A DNA stretch of 19,471 bases, taken from the NCBI GenBank assembly GCA_039091255.1, contig JAWCMQ010000006.1, forward strand, positions 1 through 19,471, given 5' to 3'. Positions within the stretch are counted from its first letter, which is position 1, and each line of letters starts with the position of its first letter. This stretch comes from JAWCMQ01 sp039091255. Its GTDB lineage: Archaea; Aenigmatarchaeota; Aenigmatarchaeia; GW2011-AR5; JACRAC01. The translations under genes were made by a program, and so were the position numbers. Positions 13,871 through 19,471 of the stretch are shown piece by piece. The notes beneath the pieces were generated by a model. That model saw only the letters and a program-made list of their open reading frames with translations, was not told where the DNA came from and searched no databases.

Positions 13871-14851
13871 ATGCTAATCGGACTTTTCGTAGCGATGTCA
13901 TTGACGCTTTTGCTGCTATTCGGATTCCTGTTCGCGATACTCGCGGCAATTGGGTACTTCTTCGCCGTCGAGGCCTACATCATCGTGGCGATGGCGGTCT
14001 TTCTCGTTTTCATCCAGTGGCTCATCGGACCGAAAGTAATCTGGTGGACCACAAACATGCGCCTGCTCGAGAAGGACGAGTATCCGTGGCTGCGCAGAAC
14101 GGTTGAAGAGTTGTGCAAAAGGCATAAGGTCCCGATGCCTCGCCTCGCCCTGGCGAGGAGCGGCGCACCTAACGCTTTCGTCTTCGGCCGCACGCCGAAA
14201 GGCGCAACGCTCGCAGTGACACAAGGCTTGCTTGATGCTCTGACGCAAGAGGAAGTCAAAGGCGTCCTAGCCCATGAGATTGGCCACATAAAGCACAAAG
14301 ACATGATCGTGATGACCGTTGTGTCAGCGATACCGATAATAATGTACTTCATAGCACGATTTCTCATCTTTGCGCCGAGGGCAGGCGAGCGCAGGGAAGC
14401 AGGCGCAGCCATAGTCATCGGCATAGCCGCTTTCCTCGTATATTTCATCACGAACTTGCTCGTGCTCTATCTCAGTCGCCTGCGCGAATACTACTCCGAC
14501 CACTTCGGCGGGCTGGCAACGAAGCCGCATAATCTCGCAAGCGCCCTCGCGAAAATCACCTACGGGCTGAGCCTCGCGCCATCACAAGAAAAGGCAAAGG
14601 CCGGTGCGGCGAAGTACTTTTTCATCGCCGATCCCGTAGAAGCCACGGGTGAAATCGCGCGCTTCTCGTCTCACTACGCTGATATGCACATATCGAAAGA
14701 AGAAGTCAAAGAAGCCATGGAATGGGAGAAGCGAAACCCACTCATGAAGTTCATGGAAGTTTTCCGCACGCACCCACTGACTTACAAGCGCATAGCGCGT
14801 CTTCAGGAACTCGAGCGCGAAGCAAGCAAGTTGCGAATAGAAGCAACATAA
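13871..14851 (+). CDS. htpX: HtpX-like M48 membrane metalloprotease
   Basis: 326 residues. A zinc protease of the cytoplasmic membrane involved in membrane-protein quality control. Two N-terminal membrane helices (about 3-28 and 32-52) come before the catalytic domain. VLAHEIGHIKHKD carries the HExxH zinc site (His135, Glu136, His139), and LREYYSDHFG supplies the third ligand (Glu206). Two more hydrophobic segments lie between them (about 144-168 and 178-200). The family tail THPLTYKRIARLQEL is present. ATG 13871 has a GGGGG ribosome-site-like run at 13862-13866. The 97 nt before the gene hold nothing else I recognise beyond an AATATATC patch at 13846-13853 that could be a TATA box. Confidence 0.93.
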   Translation: MLIGLFVAMSLTLLLLFGFLFAILAAIGYFFAVEAYIIVAMAVFLVFIQWLIGPKVIWWTTNMRLLEKDEYPWLRRTVEELCKRHKVPMPRLALARSGAPNAFVFGRTPKGATLAVTQGLLDALTQEEVKGVLAHEIGHIKHKDMIVMTVVSAIPIIMYFIARFLIFAPRAGERREAGAAIVIGIAAFLVYFITNLLVLYLSRLREYYSDHFGGLATKPHNLASALAKITYGLSLAPSQEKAKAGAAKYFFIADPVEATGEIARFSSHYADMHISKEEVKEAMEWEKRNPLMKFMEVFRTHPLTYKRIARLQELEREASKLRIEAT

Positions 14852-14859
14852 CATAACGA

Positions 14860-14877
14860 GCAGCGGCAAAGCGCTGC
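14860..14877 (+). other. 6-bp hairpin between htpX and trmI
   Basis: GCAGCG and CGCTGC pair around a 6-nt loop, 8 nt after the htpX stop and 18 nt before the trmI ATG. There is no T-run, so termination is doubtful. It could affect trmI translation or RNA processing. Confidence 0.35.
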
Positions 14878-14895
14878 AGGCTATCTGGCAAAATT

Positions 14896-15537
14896 ATGCA
14901 AACCACTACAATCCTCGACCTCCTCGCCAAGACCAAGCGCGGCCCGCAAGTCGTCTTGCCAAAGGANNNNNNNNNNNNNNNNNNNNNNNNNNNNNNNNNN
15001 NNNNNNNNNNNNNNNNNNNNNNNNNNNNNNNNNNNNNNNNNNNNNNNNNNNNNNNNNNNNNNNNNCGGCTGGCTCGCAGCTTTCATAGGCAATTTAATAA
15101 AGCCGAATGGAAAACTGACAAGCTACGAGCGTGACGAGCGCTGGTTTTCTGTCGCTAAGGCGAACATCAAATCCTGCAATCTGGAAAAAGTTGTAACGGT
15201 GAAAAAAGGCGATGTAATCAAAGCCGCAGAATTGAAGCGGCCCAACTCGCTCGACCTCATCACGCTGGACATAAAAGAGCCCGAGCTCATCGTGCCTAAG
15301 GCGGCGAAAACACTGAAGCCCGGGGGCTTTCTTGCCATCTTTTCGCCGCATATCGAGCAGCAAAAGCGGGTGCGGGAAGCGATGCGCAAAATGACGGGCC
15401 TGAAGGGCGGGCTGTTCGCCTCTGTCAAGACCGTCGAGACCATCCAGCGACCCTGGCAGGTCAACGGCTTCACCCACCCAGAAATCTCAGGCCTGCTGCA
15501 TACCTGCTTTCTGACGGTCGCAAGAAAGATTAAATAG
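14896..15537 (+). CDS. trmI: tRNA (adenine-57/58-N1)-methyltransferase TrmI, gapped
   Basis: It would methylate adenine 58 (and 57 in archaea) in the T-loop of tRNA with S-adenosylmethionine. The N-terminal KTKRGPQVVLPK is the TrmI hallmark that precedes the methyltransferase fold. After the gap come GWLAAFIGNLIKPNGKLTSYERDERW (the end of motif I and the acidic loop), LDLITLDIKEPE, TLKPGGFLAIFSP, and the TrmI tail VETIQRPWQV...HTCFLTVARK. The 99-N gap removes the core SAM motif (expected DAGTGSG-like). The frame before and after agrees, but the true gap length is unknown, so the 213-residue length is nominal. The gene ends 23 nt before a tRNA gene, and its stop overlaps the tRNA's TATA-like box. 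Confidence 0.85.
   Translation: MQTTTILDLLAKTKRGPQVVLPKXXXXXXXXXXXXXXXXXXXXXXXXXXXXXXXXXXGWLAAFIGNLIKPNGKLTSYERDERWFSVAKANIKSCNLEKVVTVKKGDVIKAAELKRPNSLDLITLDIKEPELIVPKAAKTLKPGGFLAIFSPHIEQQKRVREAMRKMTGLKGGLFASVKTVETIQRPWQVNGFTHPEISGLLHTCFLTVARKIK
14967..15065. other. Scaffold gap, 99 N, inside trmI
   Basis: Placeholder-length run with no shared sequence on its two sides, so real sequence is probably missing here, unlike at 10431-10529. By family comparison about 25-35 residues should lie in it. Confidence 0.9.
15530..15536 (+). promoter_or_regulatory. TATA-like box for the tRNA gene
   Basis: TTAAATA is centred about 28 nt before the first tRNA base (15561). It overlaps the last codons of trmI. 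Confidence 0.5.
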
Positions 15538-15584
15538 CTCTGCTCAAATGCTTATTCTGCGGGCCCGTAGTCTAGCTTGGTCCA

Positions 15585-15679
15585 AGCGAGGCGTGTAAGC
15601 AAGAATCGCGAAGCGATTTGCTAGCGAGCTAGCCTAGCGTGAAGAGTTCGTGCAGAAGCGCCAAGCATGGGAGAAATTA
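15585..15679 (+). other. Putative noncanonical tRNA intron in the D-arm
   Basis: About 95 nt that do not fit a tRNA, between the D-loop (AGCTTGGTCCA) and the 3' half of the D-stem (GGAT). Boundaries are ambiguous; for example 15582-15677 gives an equally good D-arm. It contains a strong stem (AGCAA..ATCGC-GAA-GCGAT..TTGCT, about 15598-15623). CCAAGC at 15661-15666 can pair with GCTTGG at 15575-15580. I could not draw a standard bulge-helix-bulge site here. Confidence 0.55.
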
Positions 15680-15695
15680 GGATCCGAGCTTCGGG

Positions 15696-15758
15696 AGGCC
15701 CTTTCCGGAGGAAAGCGCCTGCGGAAAGGAAAGAAGCTATCAGCTTCCCAACAGGAAA
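15696..15758 (+). other. Putative canonical tRNA intron at position 37/38
   Basis: 63 nt between G37 and A38. A roughly standard bulge-helix-bulge can be drawn: 3-nt bulges at both cut sites, with the helix TTCG/AGGA having three pairs of four. Inside, CCTTTCCG and CGGAAAGG form an 8-bp stem, and GAAGCT-ATC-AGCTTC a 6-bp hairpin. Confidence 0.65.
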
Positions 15759-15794
15759 AGCTCGTGACGCCAGTTCAAATCTGGCCGGGCCCAC

Positions 15795-18008
15795 TCATTT
15801 GTTAGTGACATCTTCCTTAATGCCTTTCGCGACCTTTGGGCCTACAATCTTCGCCAAAGCATCTTCGGGCACCCGCTTAACATCGGCGATTGAGCGTATT
15901 TTGTTCTGCCATAGCAGCCGCGCGCGCACACGACCGATGCCGCGCAGCTGCACAAGCTCAAGCAGCTCGGTGCGCACGCCGTGCTGAACGCGCAGCATTA
16001 GCCTGTTCCATTCATTCGCCGTGGCCTTCCGCCCTTCAACGAGCGCAAGTTCCTTGGCGGCATAAAGCATCCATTCTGCGGCCAGTTTCTTGGCGTACAG
16101 CTCGCCTGGCGGCATGCCAAAGCGCGAGAGTATCGCATCCTCGTGAACCTCATCCATCCAGGCGTGCAGCAGCATGGCCGTCTTCAATCGCGCCAGGAAT
16201 TCCTCGTAATCCACGTCCCAAACGCCAGGTATGTCCATTGCAAGCCCACTTGCCGCCCCTGCATATTCGTCCCATTCAGCTCTCTTGACGCGCAGCAGCG
16301 GCTGCATCTCTGCGCATTCGCATATGGAAAGCAGTCGCTCCATGTCGCCAGGCGCAGCCATGTTCTGCAGCAACGTCCACGCGGAAAGCGGGTCGATATA
16401 AAGCTCTGCCACACGCCTGCCGAGGTGGGTCGCACGCAGAATAATGTCGCCCGCAGCAAACGCCCATGCTGGCTTGAAGTCTCCAAAAGTAGACTTTAGC
16501 GTTGATTCCTCCTCTGCGCTTTCTAAGAAGCCCCATTTCTCCAAATCGCGCAAAATCTTGTCGATTTTCTTTTCCACAAATCCAAAATCCTCCGACTGGA
16601 AGCCGAAGAACGTCCGCCTGAAAAAGCCCAGCAGCTCATCTCGAGAGCGCACGGCTTCTGCTGCAACAAGCGCAAGCGTGTGCATGCGCAAAGCAGGCTC
16701 TGCGGCAAGCTTCGACTCGATGGGCTCCGGTTCACCTCGGATATAGCGTTCTGCAAGCTCCTCAGCCTCGCTATCCGAGCGACCAAGTAGCACCGCTTCA
16801 CCCTCGGTGTCATACGCCGGCCTTCCTGCACGGCCGCACATCTGCTGGACCTCAAGTGTCGGGATGTATTCCATACCGTACACGCCGTATCGCTTGGCAT
16901 CGCGGATGAGCACGCGCCACGCCGGGAGGTTTACTCCGAAAGCAAGCGTTGGGGTAGCCGTCAGAACCTTAATCGTGCCGCTTCGGAAACCCTTCTCAAT
17001 CACCGCGCGCTGCTTGGCGACAAGCCCTGCGTGATGGAACGCTGCCCCGTGTCGCACGCACCGGGCAAGCCGCAAGCATTGTTTTGTGGGGTGAGGAAGA
17101 GCCGATTCGATCTCTCTGGCCAAGCTTGCCAGCGCTTGCCGTTCGTCTTTATCGAGGAATCGCGAAACGACCTTGCATGCTTTCTCTGCGCTTGCCTCAG
17201 AATAACGGCGTGTCGCGAGGAACACCAAAAGCTGCTTTCCGCGCTGGACCGTATCTTCGATGACGGCAGGCTCGGTGTCATCGCCACCGATATCATACCT
17301 GCGCTGCTTTACATTTTTGGCGCAGCTGTTCGTTTTATCAAATTCGATAGCGAACTTTTTTTCGTCACCGTCAAGACCATTCGGGTAAACCACGCCGCGG
17401 TATAGCGGTATCGGCCTCCAGTCCGATCGCACGAGCTTAGCGCCGAGCCATTGGGCGATCTGGTCGGCATTTGAGATTGTAGCGGAAAGCGCAAGCATCT
17501 GCGCCGATGTCATCCCACGTAATCGTGTAAGCACGACCTCAAGCGTCGGCCCCCGCCCAGGGTCGTTCATCAAGTGGATTTCATCGGCAACAATAAGCGT
17601 GACAAGCTTCAGCCAGCTCGCCTGGTGCCTTATCAGGGAGTCCATCTTCTCGTTCGTCGTGATTATTACATCATATCGTCCAAGCCAGTCTTCCGCCGTG
17701 TCATAATCTCCGATGGAAAGCGCAATCCTCAGGCCGAGCTCAGAATATTTTTTCTTGAACTCAAAATACTTCTCGCTCGCAAGCGCCTTCAGCGGCGATA
17801 GGTAAACCGCCTTGCCTCCGCCAGCGAATGCCCGCAGCATCGCCAGTTCGGCGATGAGTGTCTTTCCCGACGCCGTCGGCGCAGCCACCACAAGATTTTG
17901 GCCGTCCAGCAAGCCCGCTTCGACTGCCAGTCGCTGCGGTGGATTCAGCTCCTGGACACCCAATCTTTCCAAGAAATTCTTGGGCAATCCCAAGTCTGCA
18001 AGCCTCAT
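15795..18008 (-). CDS. hel308: Hel308-type DNA helicase
   Basis: 737 residues, superfamily 2 Ski2-like ATPase that unwinds DNA 3'-5' and acts at stalled replication forks. Motifs in order are the Q-motif region LNPPQRLA (21-28), Walker A APTASGKT (Lys49), DEIH (142-145), SATISN (175-180), the RecA2 motifs HGAAFHHAGL and LTATPTLAFGVNLPA, and QMCGRAGRPAYD (389-400). Then follow a winged helix (about 470-530) and a ratchet/helical domain. A C-terminal helix-hairpin-helix region includes LVQLRGIGRVRARLLW. The length is typical. ATG 18008 lies about 25 nt after a TTATTAA box, so the transcript is probably leaderless. An insertion near 225-250 (KNVKQRRYDIGGDD) between the two RecA domains looks less conserved. 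Confidence 0.95.
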   Translation of the reverse strand: MRLADLGLPKNFLERLGVQELNPPQRLAVEAGLLDGQNLVVAAPTASGKTLIAELAMLRAFAGGGKAVYLSPLKALASEKYFEFKKKYSELGLRIALSIGDYDTAEDWLGRYDVIITTNEKMDSLIRHQASWLKLVTLIVADEIHLMNDPGRGPTLEVVLTRLRGMTSAQMLALSATISNADQIAQWLGAKLVRSDWRPIPLYRGVVYPNGLDGDEKKFAIEFDKTNSCAKNVKQRRYDIGGDDTEPAVIEDTVQRGKQLLVFLATRRYSEASAEKACKVVSRFLDKDERQALASLAREIESALPHPTKQCLRLARCVRHGAAFHHAGLVAKQRAVIEKGFRSGTIKVLTATPTLAFGVNLPAWRVLIRDAKRYGVYGMEYIPTLEVQQMCGRAGRPAYDTEGEAVLLGRSDSEAEELAERYIRGEPEPIESKLAAEPALRMHTLALVAAEAVRSRDELLGFFRRTFFGFQSEDFGFVEKKIDKILRDLEKWGFLESAEEESTLKSTFGDFKPAWAFAAGDIILRATHLGRRVAELYIDPLSAWTLLQNMAAPGDMERLLSICECAEMQPLLRVKRAEWDEYAGAASGLAMDIPGVWDVDYEEFLARLKTAMLLHAWMDEVHEDAILSRFGMPPGELYAKKLAAEWMLYAAKELALVEGRKATANEWNRLMLRVQHGVRTELLELVQLRGIGRVRARLLWQNKIRSIADVKRVPEDALAKIVGPKVAKGIKEDVTNK

Positions 18009-18029
18009 TCGATTGCCTTAGCAAGAAAG

Positions 18030-18036
18030 TTAATAA
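18030..18036 (-). promoter_or_regulatory. TATA-like box for hel308
   Basis: On the minus strand TTATTAA lies about 25 nt before ATG 18008. It coincides with the end of the broken small gene upstream. Confidence 0.5.
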
Positions 18037-18319
18037 GTTTCATCTTCGAATCTGCAGGGAAAGAAGTCGAGCTGCTCATCAGGTATCCCTATGGATTTGC
18101 CGTATTCTACAGCGGGCTTCCACGTCGCTTTGTCGGACTTCAATCTGAATATTTTTTCTTCATCGCAGACTGTATCGCATTCGCGTACGCCTCGACGTTC
18201 CAATCCGGAACTTCTATCTTGGCAAGAATCCAGCCCTCGCTTTCCTTCTTGCCGATTATTTTCAGAGAGCGAAAGAAATTCACATCAAACGCCGCATCCA
18301 CAACAATGCCGTGCCACAT
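18030..18319 (-). pseudogene. Small conserved hypothetical gene, broken by a 1-nt frame change
   Basis: ATG 18319 lies 1 nt after the GGPP synthase stop, as in a coupled operon. The first frame gives 59 residues (MWHGIVVDAAFDVNFF... ending AMKKKYSD) and stops at 18140. In the -1 frame the sequence continues as convincing protein (IFRLKSDKATWKPAVEYG, then GIPDEQLDFFPCRFEDETY) to a stop at 18030. The switch point is a run of six A on the coding strand. One extra A, or a -1 slip there, yields a single 96-residue protein. The combined sequence resembles, from memory, a small uncharacterised family of archaea and candidate-phylum bacteria that ends in W...EYG...GIPxEQLDF. Relative to my memory of that family a short aromatic/valine-rich segment before the final part also seems missing. 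No function is assigned. Confidence 0.55.
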
Positions 18320-18320
18320 G

Positions 18321-19397
18321 TCACCACTTTCGTTTTACGGCGAAATCGACCAGTGCCGCAATCGCATCTCGCGCAAAGCCAGGCTTGAACAGCCGCTCGC
18401 AGTCGCGCCACGCCTTGCGGACAAGCTCGCTCGCCCGCTCGTGGGCATATTCCATAGCGCCGTATTTCTGCATAATCCCTATCGCTTCTGTGATAAGCTT
18501 CCTGTCAGACGTATGCATGCTCAAAATATCGATAAGTCGCTTGCGGTCCGCGGCGCTCGCTTTGCTCAGCGTGTATATCACCATAAGTGTCCGCTTGCCT
18601 TCGTGTATGTCCTCGCCGATGTAATCCTTTACGAACTGGCCCTTGCCCTCCGCGGCCGTCAGATTCAGCACATCGTCCTGTATCTGGAATGCGATGCCAA
18701 GGCTCTCGGCAAGCCTCCCGACCGCTTCTATCGTCTTGTCATCTACACCGGCAGCAACTGCTCCAAGCTTCGCAGCCATTCTTGCAAGCGTGCCAGTCTT
18801 GTAGGCGCACATTTGGAGATACTCATCCTCAGAAATCTTGTCCGCATTGGCAAGCCCGCGATGCCACGCGATGTCCATCGCCTGGCCATAAGAAATGTTC
18901 ACCATTTCCTGAGCGTAGATTTCGTATGCCCGTTTCAGCCGCTCGTCGGCCAGCTTCGATTTTAGCAAGACCTGTAAGGGCATATAATATAGCGCGTTCC
19001 CCGCGTTCACTGCGATATCCGTTCCAAAGATCTTGTATGTGCACGGCTTGCCGCGTCGCAGCTCGCTTGAATCCTCAACGTCATCGACCATAAGCGTGCC
19101 ATTGTGGACCAGTTCGGGTATAATAGCCCAATCAAGAGCGGCTTCAGCGTCACCGCCAAGCGCCTCGCATACAAGCAAAAGCAGCGCCGGCCTCCATCGT
19201 TTGCCGCCCCTGTCAAGAAGGTCCCACACTGGCTCGGCAATCGCGCGGTTTGCAGCCTCGATGTTGTACTTGAATCTTGGCTTTCCAAATGTCCGCTCAA
19301 GCGCCATCGCATCGTACCGCCGCGGAAGCCATTTCTCAATCGCCTTGTCTATCAGTTCAGACTTCTGCGCAAGCAGCTTTTCTATGTCGATGCCCAT
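18321..19397 (-). CDS. idsA: Trans-isoprenyl diphosphate synthase, probably GGPP synthase
   Basis: 358 residues. It would elongate allylic diphosphates with IPP to geranylgeranyl diphosphate, the side-chain donor for archaeal ether lipids. The first Asp-rich motif is LMVDDVEDSSELRRGKP (Asp105, Asp106, Asp109). GGKRWRPAL (64-72) is the IPP-binding loop. The second motif is QIQDDVLNL (Asp242, Asp243), with Asn246 in place of the usual last Asp. The residues 4 and 5 before the first motif are Thr101 and Gly100, with no bulky aromatic, consistent with a C20 or longer product. ATG 19397 has GAGGT (19405-19409) 7 nt upstream. The small broken gene follows directly. Confidence 0.92.
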   Translation of the reverse strand: MGIDIEKLLAQKSELIDKAIEKWLPRRYDAMALERTFGKPRFKYNIEAANRAIAEPVWDLLDRGGKRWRPALLLLVCEALGGDAEAALDWAIIPELVHNGTLMVDDVEDSSELRRGKPCTYKIFGTDIAVNAGNALYYMPLQVLLKSKLADERLKRAYEIYAQEMVNISYGQAMDIAWHRGLANADKISEDEYLQMCAYKTGTLARMAAKLGAVAAGVDDKTIEAVGRLAESLGIAFQIQDDVLNLTAAEGKGQFVKDYIGEDIHEGKRTLMVIYTLSKASAADRKRLIDILSMHTSDRKLITEAIGIMQKYGAMEYAHERASELVRKAWRDCERLFKPGFARDAIAALVDFAVKRKW

Positions 19398-19440
19398 GTG
19401 CGATACCTCGGTGAAAAACTACTAAAGCAAAATTGAGAAG

Positions 19441-19452
19441 GCTTAAAAGCTT
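19441..19452 (-). promoter_or_regulatory. TATA-like box for GGPP synthase
   Basis: On the minus strand AAGCTTTTAAGC lies about 49 nt before ATG 19397. Expected transcription start is near 19420, leaving a short leader that holds the GAGGT ribosome site. The rest of 19398-19471 shows no other feature. Confidence 0.4.
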
Positions 19453-19471
19453 GCTATCAGTAATCTAACGA

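Larger units (their letters stand above)
15561..15793 (+). tRNA. tRNA-Pro(CGG) with two putative introns
   Basis: Acceptor stem GGGCCCG (15561-15567) pairs perfectly with CGGGCCC (15786-15792), followed by discriminator A 15793; CCA is not encoded. The T-arm is GCCAG-TTCAAAT-CTGGC (15769-15785). The anticodon stem CGAGC (15685-15689) pairs perfectly with GCTCG (15760-15764). The loop reads TTCGGG plus A: U33, anticodon CGG (15692-15694), then G37 and A38, exactly the proline loop pattern. The D-stem GTCT (15570-15573) pairs with GGAT (15680-15683). Removing about 63 nt at position 37/38 and about 95 nt in the D-arm leaves a normal tRNA of about 75 nt. The tRNA ends 1 nt before the convergent Hel308 stop codon. 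The tRNA identity is well supported; the exact D-arm splice points are not. Confidence 0.82.

Noticed and set aside
15575..15587. GCTTGGTCCAAGC hairpin as a stand-alone element
   Set aside because: It overlaps the tRNA D-loop, whose AGCTTGGTCCA form is common in archaeal tRNAs; the palindrome is probably incidental or part of intron folding.
17898..18965. 355-codon plus-strand open frame across hel308, the small gene and GGPP synthase
   Set aside because: It lies antisense to two well-identified genes, has no family features, and is explained by the GC-biased codon use of the opposite strand.

Overview
This window looks like the genome of an archaeon, probably a DPANN-type lineage recovered as a metagenome scaffold. 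The archaeal evidence is direct: a histone, eIF5A with its modifying enzyme deoxyhypusine synthase, sn-glycerol-1-phosphate dehydrogenase, a UbiA-type digeranylgeranylglyceryl phosphate synthase, a GGPP synthase, a Hel308 helicase, an archaeal A24 prepilin peptidase with its archaeal C-terminal domain, an intron-containing tRNA, and TATA-like boxes about 25 nt upstream of many starts. The DPANN placement rests mainly on the style of the surface protein (dickerin-like Cys motifs, PGF-pre-PGF-like domain) and is an inference. Two runs of exactly 99 N mark scaffold gaps.

Layout: 1-2721 (+) holds the end of a large glycosylated Ig-repeat surface protein, then a histone. 2842-3240 (+) is eIF5A. 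3251-3739 (-) is a minimal RNase H-fold DUF460-like protein, divergent from a 450-aa coiled-coil protein (3801-5153 +). 5220-5969 (-) is a HAD hydrolase, divergent from the UbiA lipid prenyltransferase (6023-6832 +). 6910-7809 (-) is a very divergent cis-prenyltransferase-like protein. Its flanks carry a small intergenic repeat. 7903-12145 (-) is a compact cluster read in the order G1P dehydrogenase, deoxyhypusine synthase, ThyX, SHMT, with ATGA overlaps at two junctions; upstream lies the prepilin peptidase (12170-12973 -). 13069-15537 (+) holds a canonical cis-prenyltransferase, an HtpX-like protease and TrmI (gapped). It is followed by a tRNA-Pro(CGG) interrupted twice (15561-15793 +). 15795-18008 (-) is Hel308. 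18030-18319 (-) is a frame-disrupted small gene directly behind GGPP synthase (18321-19397 -).

How the genes work together: GGPP synthase, G1P dehydrogenase and the UbiA enzyme supply three of the steps to archaeal ether lipids; the GGGP synthase step is not in the window. The cis-prenyltransferase makes the polyprenyl carrier that would be needed to N-glycosylate a sequon-rich surface protein like the one at the left end. SHMT makes methylene-tetrahydrofolate, the carbon donor for ThyX. Deoxyhypusine synthase modifies the eIF5A encoded 7 kb away.

The most notable items are the degenerate second cis-prenyltransferase, the doubly interrupted tRNA-Pro, the intergenic hairpin repeat, the one-base-disrupted small gene, and a 127-bp duplicated contig end that artificially breaks deoxyhypusine synthase.
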